Source: Methanobacterium_D oryzae (lineage in GTDB: Archaea; Methanobacteriota; Methanobacteria; Methanobacteriales; Methanobacteriaceae). Taken from it: a stretch of 64,000 nt of DNA. The stretch covers positions 620,001 to 684,000 of the forward strand of contig NZ_JBNPXC010000002.1 of assembly GCF_050433505.1 (NCBI RefSeq), written 5' to 3'. The notes beneath the pieces were generated by a model that saw nothing but the letters and a program-made list of their open reading frames with translations, had not been told where the DNA came from and did not search any database. Shown in pieces: positions 26,695 through 34,730 of this stretch. Numbering within the stretch: the stretch's first letter is position 1; each line of letters starts with the position of its first letter. Both the position numbers and the translations under genes were made by a program.

Positions 26695-27357
26695 ATTTTC
26701 TTCACCTATCTACTTTTTAGTTAGATGTTTATATTAAAAATTGCGATTAAAAAAATAAAATTTCCAATAATACTAACATATAAATTAGAATTTTATTTAA
26801 AAGATAAAAAACATCATATTAGTTTATTACAATATAATAACGATTATTATTAATTACTTTAATGTTTAAGTTTATTATTTATTTTATTAAGGAAATTAAA
26901 TAAATATTATTTTATCATTATCGAGATAATTAGTTAATATTAGTATAAATATTAATTATAATACATATATTTTTATAAATTGAAGTTAATTTCCAATATA
27001 AATGCATTAATAGCTTAAAATAGTTTAATTTATTCTATTAATAGAGTATTGCATGCATCGTTTTTCTTCTTTTCTTTAAATTCCATATATTTTCCATTAT
27101 ATGTTAATTAACCCCACTAATAGCTAGATTACACTTATGGTGTTTTTAATCTTTAATAAACTGTAAGCATATTCACATATTTTATTATCGCATTTTTAAA
27201 ACGTTCTAATAACGTCCTAAATGATTATTAGGCATCTATAAGCGCTTTTTTTTAGATTTTTGATCGAAACCTTTATATAGTATTATGCTTAATGTGTGCT
27301 TACCCAGAAAAAAACTCAAAATAAGTTTTTTTATGATTGGGAATCGGAGGCGGTATA
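26695..27357. promoter_or_regulatory. 663-bp divergent intergenic region with the transglutaminase-gene promoter
   Basis: Very AT-rich and divergent between argC and the secreted transglutaminase-like gene. A strong plus-strand BRE/TATA (CGAAACCTTTATATAG) is at 27265-27280, predicting transcription from about 27303. An inverted repeat CTAATAA...TTATTAG (27206-27231) with nested CCTAA...TTAGG lies ~40 bp upstream of it and may be an operator. I see no gene in the rest. Confidence 0.6.
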
Positions 27358-28626
27358 ATTTCGAGGAAACTGTTATTTGCAGTCTTCCTAATCGCAAGTT
27401 TAACACTTGGCGGTATTTCTACTGCAAGCGCAGCAGAAACAGGAACAACGCAAACACAATCTTCAAATACCAATAACTTAAATGATGATGTAAAAAATCA
27501 ATCAGATATTCAAAAAAGTTATCAAAATTCAGCTAAAACGCAAAATAGAGCTGATGAAAGTACAAAAATAGTCCAAACAACTAAACCTAGTTCATTTAAA
27601 AGTACCAACTTTAGGAACTCAACTAAAGTAAATAAAACAGAGACCAAAAAAACAAGGACTATCAAGAAAACAAATCACAATTCCAATAAATATCATAAAA
27701 AAATACAAAATTCAACTAATACTTCAGTTACAAAACAAACAACAACTGCTACTGTTCCAGAAACAGTAACTCAACAATCAAGTAATAATTCAGTATCAAG
27801 TAATAATTCAGTAACAGAATCAACAAATACTATTTCAAAAACTGTGACTCCACAAGTTACATGTAATACTTCAGTTACAGACTCAACAACTGTTCCAAAA
27901 ACAGTAAGTCCACAAGTCTCAACTAATACTTCAGTTACAGAGCAAAATGCTACAGTTCCAGCAACAGTAGATAATACAACTACAAAATTTGATCCAAATG
28001 GTCAATACGCAAGTGCAGGAACTACAAAATACAAGATCGTCAAGAAAAAAGTTAAGGTCAAAGTATACAAACTTAAAAAATACAAGTACAAAAAATGGTA
28101 CAAATACAAAGGCAAATGGCGATACAAAATATACTACAAATACAAAAAAGTCTTTGTAAAATATAAATACGTTATCAAAACTTACAAAGTACCAATTAGC
28201 ACCACAACTACAAGCGTAAACTCTTCAAGTATCGCTGCACTCGCAAAATCATTGACAAAAGGTAAAACTACCCAATATGCTAAAGCTACAGCAATTTTCA
28301 ACTGGGTAAGAGACAACATAAACTATTCATTCTACTACAATACAAAATATGGTGCAACAGGAACTTTAAAATACCGTAAAGGAAATTGTGTAGACCATTC
28401 ACACTTAATAGTTGCTCTTGCAAGATCTTCCGGATTAACCATAAGATACGTGCATGGTACAGCTAAATTTACAAGCGGTAACACATACGGTCACGTTTGG
28501 GCTCAATTCTTGATTAATGGTAAATGGTATAATGCCGATGCTACCAGCAGTAAAAACTCATTAGGAGTAATAAAAAGCTGGACTTCAGCAACAATTAAAG
28601 GTTATTATAGTACTCTACCATTCTAA
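27358..28626 (+). CDS. Secreted transglutaminase-like cysteine protein, probable ATT start
   Basis: 422 residues from the ATT at 27358. A signal peptide (SRKLLFAVFLIASLTLGG, cut near STASA-AET) is followed by ~180 residues rich in T, S, N and K, a Lys/Tyr-rich segment (~220-275) of short YK repeats, and a C-terminal transglutaminase-fold domain with Cys344 (GNCVDHSH), His379 (YGHVWAQF) and Asp394 (NADATSS). Pseudomurein endoisopeptidases of methanogen viruses use the same Cys-His-Asp design, so wall-peptide cutting or linking is plausible (inference). GGAGG lies 7 nt before the ATT; the in-frame TTG at 27337 has no ribosome site. A T-rich run follows the stop. Confidence 0.8.
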   Translation: MSRKLLFAVFLIASLTLGGISTASAAETGTTQTQSSNTNNLNDDVKNQSDIQKSYQNSAKTQNRADESTKIVQTTKPSSFKSTNFRNSTKVNKTETKKTRTIKKTNHNSNKYHKKIQNSTNTSVTKQTTTATVPETVTQQSSNNSVSSNNSVTESTNTISKTVTPQVTCNTSVTDSTTVPKTVSPQVSTNTSVTEQNATVPATVDNTTTKFDPNGQYASAGTTKYKIVKKKVKVKVYKLKKYKYKKWYKYKGKWRYKIYYKYKKVFVKYKYVIKTYKVPISTTTTSVNSSSIAALAKSLTKGKTTQYAKATAIFNWVRDNINYSFYYNTKYGATGTLKYRKGNCVDHSHLIVALARSSGLTIRYVHGTAKFTSGNTYGHVWAQFLINGKWYNADATSSKNSLGVIKSWTSATIKGYYSTLPF

Positions 28627-28627
28627 T

Positions 28628-28647
28628 CTATTTTTTTATTTTTTTTA
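28628..28647 (+). terminator. T-rich terminator after the transglutaminase-like gene
   Basis: Two thymine runs (7 and 8 T) directly follow the stop codon, as in archaeal oligo-T terminators. The convergent argB gene ends about 110 bp further on. Confidence 0.5.
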
Positions 28648-28757
28648 AATAAATTAAAACTTTAATTAAACTACTTTTATAATTTAAATTAATCTAAAAC
28701 TCAAAAATAATACTTTTAATGATAAGCTTTTCATCCTAATTTTTAAAAAATTAAAAT

Positions 28758-29639
28758 TTAAGAAGTAATCATTGTACCAATTCCACTTTTTGTAAAAATT
28801 TCAAGAAGTATGGAATGCTTTATTCTACCATCAATTATATGGGCAGATGAAACACCATCTTCAATAGCCTTGATACAAGTAAGTGTTTTTGGAAGCATGC
28901 CTTCTTTAATTGTTCCATCTTTTATTAGTTCCCGTATCTCATCAACCTTTATTTTCTTTATAAGTGAATCGGGATCACTTGGATCTTCAAGTATTCCTGG
29001 AACATCAGTTAAAATCACTAATTTTTCTGCATCCACAGTTGAAGCTATATCCCCTGCAACAGTATCAGCATTTAAATTCAGCGCTTCACCTTCATTATCT
29101 ACACCAATTGGTGAAATAATTGGAATATAATTTTTTTCAGTAAGAACATCAATTATTGCAGGGTTTACAGACTTTATTTCACCCACAAGCCCTAAATCCA
29201 CCATTATTTCTTCACCAGTTATACTATTTGTTATAACTTGAGGGGCTTTTTTATCAGCTTCAATAAGTCTGCTATCTTTTCCAGAGAGACCTACGCCTTT
29301 TCCACCATGTAAACATATTTTTGATACTATTTCAGTGTTAATTTTACCTACAAGCACCATTTTAACTATTTCCATGGTTTCTTCATCGGTTATACGAAGT
29401 CCTTCAATAAATTCCGGCTCTTTACCCATTTTAGCCATTGACCTTGAAATTTCAGGGCCTCCACCATGCACAACTATTGGTTCCATACCTACGTATTTTA
29501 AAAGAACCGTATCTCTTGCTGTAGAGTCCATAGCTTCTCTATCAATCATGGCATGGCCTCCATATTTTATGAGTATCTTTTTTTGGTGAAATTTCTTAAT
29601 ATAAGGCAGTGCTTCAATTAAAATGTTAACCGTTTCCAT
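28758..29639 (-). CDS. argB: Acetylglutamate kinase
   Basis: Phosphorylates N-acetylglutamate with ATP, the second step of arginine synthesis. 293 residues of the amino-acid kinase fold: KILIKYGGHAM for phosphate binding, VVHGGGPEIS, the LNLNADTVAGDIA substrate motif and LTDVPGILEDP. The C-terminus GVSSAHIIDGRIKHSILLEIFTKSGIGTMI is typical. It follows argJ by 65 nt on the same strand, forming argJ-argB. Confidence 0.97.
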   Translation of the reverse strand: METVNILIEALPYIKKFHQKKILIKYGGHAMIDREAMDSTARDTVLLKYVGMEPIVVHGGGPEISRSMAKMGKEPEFIEGLRITDEETMEIVKMVLVGKINTEIVSKICLHGGKGVGLSGKDSRLIEADKKAPQVITNSITGEEIMVDLGLVGEIKSVNPAIIDVLTEKNYIPIISPIGVDNEGEALNLNADTVAGDIASTVDAEKLVILTDVPGILEDPSDPDSLIKKIKVDEIRELIKDGTIKEGMLPKTLTCIKAIEDGVSSAHIIDGRIKHSILLEIFTKSGIGTMITS

Positions 29640-29704
29640 TATTATCCCACATTGTAGTAAAAATTATTTTTATTATGAATGAATATATTTTTTCTTAAAT
29701 TTAA

Positions 29705-30898
29705 TTATGTAGAATATTCAGAATTTATTTTCACATAATCGTAACTTAAATCACAACCAAATGCTGTTGCAGAATACTTTCCAAGGTTAAGATCAACGAT
29801 GATCTTTATTTCATCTTTTTTCATTATTTCTTCTGCAATTTTAAGCTCATTTGATTTTTCTGTTGCTATTATTGAACCTTTTTTAACAATTTCAACATTT
29901 TTATTTTTTGATTTGAAAGTTATATCTACTGAATCTTCATCCATGTTGGCACCAGAATATCCGACTGCTGCAACTACTCTACCCCAATTAGGATCAGCGC
30001 CGAATAAAGCTGTTTTTACAAGCGAAGAACCGACAATAGCTTTTGCCGCTCCTTTTGCATCTTCCTCAGATGCTGCACCGTTAACTGTGACTTCCATATA
30101 TTTAGTTGCGCCTTCTCCATCTTTGGCCATCATTTTTGCAAGTTCAATGCACACAAAATCTAAGGCTTCCTGGAAATTTTCATCTATTTCTTCTGAACCT
30201 TCATTTGCCATTAGTATAACTGTATCATTGGTACTTTCATCGCCGTCAACAACAACCATGTTGAATGATTTATCTACTGCTTTTTTAAGTGCAATATTTA
30301 ACTCTTCAGATGATGCTTTAACATCAGTTACAATAAAACATAGCATTGTGCCCATATTTGGGGCTATCATCCCTGAACCTTTTGTTATCCCACCAATTTT
30401 AACTGTATTCCTATTTTTAAGCTCTGTTTGAACTGAAATTTCTTTTGGGAAGGTATCTGTAGTCATTATTGCTTCAGCAGCAGCATGGGATGCATCAGTT
30501 GAATTTTCAAGTTTTTCAAGTGATTCATCAATTAAGTTATTTATAATTTCCATTGGCATTTTTCTACCAATAATTCCAGTTGAAGCAACAGCAACATCTT
30601 GAGGCTTAATATTTAAGCCTTTTGATACTTTTTCAGTCATTTCTTTTGCATCTTCAAGGCCTTCATTACCTGTAAAGCAATTTGCATTTCCACTGTTTGC
30701 TACAATTGCTGAAAGTTTACCATCTTCAATTGAATCTTTTGTAATAATTACAGGTGCTGCAACAATTTTATTAGATGTAAAAACTGCAGAAGCTGTACTT
30801 CCATTATTAACAATTAGTGCCAATCCGTATTTTCCGTTACGGGATCCTGAAGCCATTACAGTTTCTACAGCGCAAATGCCACCATCTATTATTTTCAT
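29705..30898 (-). CDS. argJ: Bifunctional glutamate N-acetyltransferase/ornithine acetyltransferase
   Basis: Moves the acetyl group from acetylornithine to glutamate, closing the acetyl cycle of arginine synthesis. 397 residues. It has the self-cleavage motif DGEGATKYMEV, where the Thr after the scissile Ala becomes the N-terminal nucleophile, the TTDTFPKE and GDESTNDTV blocks, and the ending GCDLSYDYVKINSEYST. First of argJ-argB; a small membrane protein gene precedes it by 37 nt on the same strand. Confidence 0.97.
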   Translation of the reverse strand: MKIIDGGICAVETVMASGSRNGKYGLALIVNNGSTASAVFTSNKIVAAPVIITKDSIEDGKLSAIVANSGNANCFTGNEGLEDAKEMTEKVSKGLNIKPQDVAVASTGIIGRKMPMEIINNLIDESLEKLENSTDASHAAAEAIMTTDTFPKEISVQTELKNRNTVKIGGITKGSGMIAPNMGTMLCFIVTDVKASSEELNIALKKAVDKSFNMVVVDGDESTNDTVILMANEGSEEIDENFQEALDFVCIELAKMMAKDGEGATKYMEVTVNGAASEEDAKGAAKAIVGSSLVKTALFGADPNWGRVVAAVGYSGANMDEDSVDITFKSKNKNVEIVKKGSIIATEKSNELKIAEEIMKKDEIKIIVDLNLGKYSATAFGCDLSYDYVKINSEYST

Positions 30899-30935
30899 TA
30901 GAATTCTCCATTATAATTAAAAAATAGTATGTTTA

Positions 30936-31253
30936 TTAAGTACCGGGAGTACCATTATTTTCTTCATAAACTTCTTCGTTTGAGTTTGTATCTTGTTGAG
31001 TGTTACTAGGTTCTTCATAAACTTCTTCGTTTGTATTTGAGGTTGATGTTGTATTTGTCTGGGGTTGTGTTTGAGTTATATCAGTGTTTTGTGTTGTTTG
31101 GATTTGAGGCATTTCTGGTGTTGTGTTATTTTTTATTATTGACGTGTCATTTTGATTAAAACCCATTACTATTCCTGCTCCTGATCCAAATCCAAAGGCA
31201 ATCAAAGATATAATCAATGCTATTATGGCTTTTGCTTCAGTTTCTGGCTTCAT
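30936..31253 (-). CDS. Small signal-anchored protein with Thr/Asn/Glu-rich repeats
   Basis: A 105-residue protein with one N-terminal hydrophobic helix (AIIALIISLIAFGFGSGAGIVMG, residues 9-31) and a disordered tail rich in T, N, Q and E. The heptad-like unit NEEVYEE appears twice (about residues 75-81 and 92-98), surrounded by PQIQTTQNTDITQTQPQ-type sequence. It is probably membrane-anchored with an outward tail. I do not recognise a family. It lies 37 nt upstream of argJ and could share its transcript. Confidence 0.55.
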   Translation of the reverse strand: MKPETEAKAIIALIISLIAFGFGSGAGIVMGFNQNDTSIIKNNTTPEMPQIQTTQNTDITQTQPQTNTTSTSNTNEEVYEEPSNTQQDTNSNEEVYEENNGTPGT

Positions 31254-31349
31254 AGTACCACTTTATTTTTCTTTCCTTAATTTATATAGTAATATTGTGT
31301 AATTAGATATTTATATTTGTTATGCTTCCCTAAATAATTTTTATATCTT

Positions 31350-32555
31350 TTAGGTTGAAACAGCATACAAAATGGCGAGAAATACAGCTACAATACCAAA
31401 TTGCCAGTATCCTGCACTCCAGCCGACAAATGTAACTATGAATACAAAGATAAATATTAAAAGTGCTTTAGATTTATTGTACATGAAGAATTCCAATACT
31501 GATCTTCCAAATTCAGAGGGAATGTAGTAAGCATAGGTACCATCTGCAACATCAAAAACCATGACCGGACTATTATTCCATATTTTAATTTCATCGGCCA
31601 GTTGTGCTCTTTCTCCTGCTTCTCTTCTGCTTTTTCCTATACCTGCTCTAATCATTCCTCCATTATTAAGAGCATGCCATGCAGAGTCTATTCCTGCTCG
31701 AAGCGCTGCATCTTTTGTAGGTAAATTAGCGATTAAATCATCACCACCTTCCCTATATCCCTCTATTTTACCCCCACATTCAACTTCAATGAATTTTTTA
31801 ATATCAGTCATTATTTCAACGAGTTTATCCCGACCATTTTCTTCTATAAACTTCGTTGAATCAATCATATCTACAAATAAGTAGTTATCATATACTGCTG
31901 GAATTCCCTTTGGTTTTCCAATTTTAGTTGAAAAAACAACTGCATATTCTCCACCCAGTTTAGTAAATCCTACACCAGATGTTTCACCAATCTTTTTATT
32001 TAAGTTAATTGCTCTTTCAATGGATGCTGCTCCTGTCATTCCTACGGCAGCTCTTACGTAGACATCTTTTTCCATTCCCTGCCCTATAAGTTCAATTGCA
32101 ACCCTTATAGCGTCATTTTTTGAAAGCATTCTTGCTACAATTTCGGTGTTACTTTCTTCAACAATTGTACCTTTTTCTTTTTTAATAATGCTTACAAATT
32201 GTCTGATAATTGGGCTTCTATTAAAAACTTCTACATATAGGTATCTATCACTACCCATGATTATATTGCTTAAAAGGGCATATTCATCCACTTTATCTTC
32301 TGCAGGGGATAATTCAATAAATTTCCTGCCTTCGGGAACATTTTCAGTTCCAATTTCCTTTATGAGATTATGAAATATATTTTGAGTATTGATATGGGCT
32401 TTATCAATTTCAAGGAGCATGGTATGTGTATAATTTATCATCTCCACATATTCTCGTTCCCTGTCATTGGTTGGATAATACTTTGTACCAATACTTAGGA
32501 CTTTAGATTTAATAAAGAATCCAAAAAGCCCTCTTAGTAGATAATCCATGACCAT
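31350..32555 (-). CDS. Membrane-anchored tandem cyclase-fold protein (class III nucleotidyl cyclase/GTP cyclohydrolase III-like)
   Basis: 401 residues. Residues ~223-323 follow the class III cyclase pattern: YLFVDMIDSTKF with a metal-type Asp229, GYREGGDDLIANLP with GGDD at 270-273, DAALRAGIDSA, and MIRAGIGKSRREAGE. Residues ~103-190 look like a degenerate first copy (YLYVEVFNRS, NDAIRVAIELI, VYVRAAVGMTG), lacking the Asp residues. Two membrane helices close the protein (363-380, 384-399). Tandem palm/cyclase folds occur in archaeal GTP cyclohydrolase III; the reaction here is unknown. SD GGGAGGAG. It follows the RNase gene by 46 nt, last gene of the operon. Confidence 0.65.
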   Translation of the reverse strand: MVMDYLLRGLFGFFIKSKVLSIGTKYYPTNDREREYVEMINYTHTMLLEIDKAHINTQNIFHNLIKEIGTENVPEGRKFIELSPAEDKVDEYALLSNIIMGSDRYLYVEVFNRSPIIRQFVSIIKKEKGTIVEESNTEIVARMLSKNDAIRVAIELIGQGMEKDVYVRAAVGMTGAASIERAINLNKKIGETSGVGFTKLGGEYAVVFSTKIGKPKGIPAVYDNYLFVDMIDSTKFIEENGRDKLVEIMTDIKKFIEVECGGKIEGYREGGDDLIANLPTKDAALRAGIDSAWHALNNGGMIRAGIGKSRREAGERAQLADEIKIWNNSPVMVFDVADGTYAYYIPSEFGRSVLEFFMYNKSKALLIFIFVFIVTFVGWSAGYWQFGIVAVFLAILYAVST

Positions 32556-32601
32556 TTAGTTTTCTCCTCCCTAAAATGAAGTGATTTCGTTGTATATTGA
32601 T

Positions 32602-33624
32602 CTATCTTTCTCCTTTTTCTAAAACAATTTCAAATTGTCCTGGTTTTTCCAAAAGCATACTTGGTTTAACTGATACTATAGGGAACTTCCATGTTCCGAT
32701 CCTTGCTGCAACTGTGCTTGCGATGTTTCTTGAATTTTTCTTTACAAAAGAATAGTCATGATCATTAATGGTTATACTCACATTATATTTTGATTCTTCA
32801 CTTACTTCATCAGAATAAAGAATATTAAGCTCAAAACTACCGGGTTTTGTGAAAAGATCATTTCTTACAGCTACAAGAGGTGCATGATCAAGTTTAAGTC
32901 GATCTCCAACAGTAACTGCAATATTTCCAGCATATCTAACTGCATCTTTATAGTCCCTTGGACTTACAAGAACAAAAATTATAAAATCACTTGTTCTTTC
33001 GGCATCTTCTACCATATTCATTACTTTATCAAATAAAGGGATTTTCATAAATATGTTCTCTATTTTGGAGTCAATTCCTTCTTCTTTACTTTGAGTTATT
33101 CTATCAATTGCTTCTTTAGCAATAGCAATACCACTTAACTTCTTAGTTTTCTTAAGTGTATATGCATCCATCCCTTTTTTTTCAAATTCAGATAGAGTTT
33201 GATTACATATTTTCTGCAGTATGTTTTTGACCTTTTTAGGCTTTGATGATGTTCCAATAACAATTTCGCCGCCTTTTATAGTGTAAGGTATTCTTCTACT
33301 TGCTATATCCTTAAATTCATCATTATATTCTCTAAAAATATCATTGGATAATATTTTTGCATCTTCCTCTTCAGCTATCTTTAAAATAAAATGATCTGCA
33401 GTCGTGCCGGATGGAACTTGCCTGATTTTCTTTTCTTCGAGAAGTTTATTGAATTCTTCTTTTTTATCTATTTCATGTCTTAAAGATGCATCTGCAATTG
33501 TAAAGGGTTCATAACCTAATTCTCTTAAAGCTTTCATTGCTTTTAATATATTATTTAAAATTGGACTTCCGTCCTTTTCTTTTCCAAAATGAGCTACATT
33601 GGATGCATCGATAATTACTTTCAA
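32602..33624 (-). CDS. Zc3h12a/NYN-type endoribonuclease-like protein
   Basis: 340 residues. The N-terminal ~125 residues match the PIN-like RNase_Zc3h12a/NYN fold: MKVIIDASNVAHFG with Asp6, ADASLRH with Asp45, TTADHFILKIA with Asp77 and ILSNDIFREY with Asp95, an acidic set that would bind Mg2+. The C-terminal half (from ~190) is a separate alpha/beta region with two similar endings (DLFTKPGSFELNI and SMLLEKPGQFEIVL), which suggests an internal repeat. Its ATG overlaps the stop of the upstream phosphoesterase gene in ATGA. Likely role: RNA cleavage; target unknown. Confidence 0.75.
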   Translation of the reverse strand: MKVIIDASNVAHFGKEKDGSPILNNILKAMKALRELGYEPFTIADASLRHEIDKKEEFNKLLEEKKIRQVPSGTTADHFILKIAEEEDAKILSNDIFREYNDEFKDIASRRIPYTIKGGEIVIGTSSKPKKVKNILQKICNQTLSEFEKKGMDAYTLKKTKKLSGIAIAKEAIDRITQSKEEGIDSKIENIFMKIPLFDKVMNMVEDAERTSDFIIFVLVSPRDYKDAVRYAGNIAVTVGDRLKLDHAPLVAVRNDLFTKPGSFELNILYSDEVSEESKYNVSITINDHDYSFVKKNSRNIASTVAARIGTWKFPIVSVKPSMLLEKPGQFEIVLEKGER

Positions 33625-34376
33625 TCAATCACCTTACACTTATTCTCATATTTTGCAAGAATTCTTGAATTCCCATCAGCTTGATTTAACATTATTTCCA
33701 CACTTTCAGGTTGTATATCAATTGTGTTAAAGGAACAAATATCTTTTCCCCTAAGCTTCATGGATGAAACTGTACCTGCTGTAACAATTGAAGTTTGTTC
33801 TAGCTGCCATACATGAGGTACGTGTTTATGCCCTGAAAGTACAAGATCTACATTTTTATCAATTATTGATTTTAAAATATCGCCGGCATCGGTTAAAACA
33901 TTCCTTTCACGGCCGGTCTTTGGAACAGGGATCAGATGGTGATGAAGAGCAATTATTTTATAAAGATTATCGCTTTCAGCTTTTTTTAATTCTTCTTCCA
34001 TTCTTTTTTGCTGTGCTCTTCCAACTTTTCCATAATCTAAATCTGGTTCACTGCTATCTAACCCTATTATTTTAATTTCATCATTTTTAACTGTCAAAGT
34101 ACGGCATCGCTTTCTTATTAATTGTTCAAATGATTCATTTCCTATATGTCTTGAATCATGATTTCCAGGAACAACAAGCATTGGGCTTTCTATTAAATCT
34201 AAATACTCCGCAGCTTTTTCAAATTCTAAATGATAACCGTTTTCGGTTATATCTCCAGTTACAATTACTAAATCTGGATTTAACTTATTAGATTTATTTA
34301 TGGCACTTAATAAATAATCTTCTCTAAAATTGATTGCACCTACATGCAGATCAGATAAATGAACCAAAAATGCCAT
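33621..34376 (-). CDS. Icc/CpdA-like metallophosphoesterase
   Basis: 251 residues of the calcineurin-like phosphoesterase fold, with the two-metal motifs complete: HLSDLHVG (Asp9, His11), VTGDIT (Asp42), PGNHDSRH (Asn72, His73), ALHHH and SGHKHVPHVW. The LVVPGNHDSRH and GLDSSEPDLDYGKVG segments are closest to the class III cyclic nucleotide phosphodiesterase group, but a different phosphodiester cannot be excluded. It starts 1 nt after the NAC stop and overlaps the RNase start, so translation is tightly coupled. Confidence 0.88.
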   Translation of the reverse strand: MAFLVHLSDLHVGAINFREDYLLSAINKSNKLNPDLVIVTGDITENGYHLEFEKAAEYLDLIESPMLVVPGNHDSRHIGNESFEQLIRKRCRTLTVKNDEIKIIGLDSSEPDLDYGKVGRAQQKRMEEELKKAESDNLYKIIALHHHLIPVPKTGRERNVLTDAGDILKSIIDKNVDLVLSGHKHVPHVWQLEQTSIVTAGTVSSMKLRGKDICSFNTIDIQPESVEIMLNQADGNSRILAKYENKCKVID

Positions 34377-34730
34377 CTAACTTAACCTCATAATCGCTTC
34401 AGCAAGATCTCCATTTGTTTCTTTTAAAGCTTTTAAGGCGTCTTCTTTACTAACTCCAGTTTGTGCAGATACAAGTTCTACGTCCTCATCTGGAATTACA
34501 AGTTCTACTTCAAGTTTTCTTTCTTTAGGTTTGCCTGTTATCTGGTATGTTTTTTGCCCCATGAAATCCATAATATTTACCTTTGGATTACTTATAACTA
34601 CTTCTTTATCTTTAAATTTTATAATTACTTCTTCAGCACCTTTAACATCTTTCATGTCCATGCCCATCTGTTTCATGGCCCTTTGCATTTGCTTAAGTTG
34701 TTTTGGGTTCATTCCTGCTCCAGGTATCAT
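34377..34730 (-). CDS. nac: Archaeal nascent polypeptide-associated complex protein
   Basis: A 117-residue alpha-type NAC, which binds ribosomes and emerging chains as a homodimer. Seen: the N-terminal MIPGAGMNPKQLKQMQRAMKQMGM, the NAC beta-barrel (EVIIKFKDKEVVISNPKVNI ... YQITGKP) and a C-terminal UBA domain (TGVSKEDALKALKETNGDLAEAIMRLS). Its ATG shares one base with the tgtA stop (TAATG), and the phosphoesterase ATG follows 1 nt after its stop. Confidence 0.96.
   Translation of the reverse strand: MIPGAGMNPKQLKQMQRAMKQMGMDMKDVKGAEEVIIKFKDKEVVISNPKVNIMDFMGQKTYQITGKPKERKLEVELVIPDEDVELVSAQTGVSKEDALKALKETNGDLAEAIMRLS

Noticed and set aside
29799..30431. Plus-strand open frame of 210 codons inside argJ
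   Set aside because: Antisense shadow of a clearly identified gene; its product is Ser/Phe-rich with no family features.
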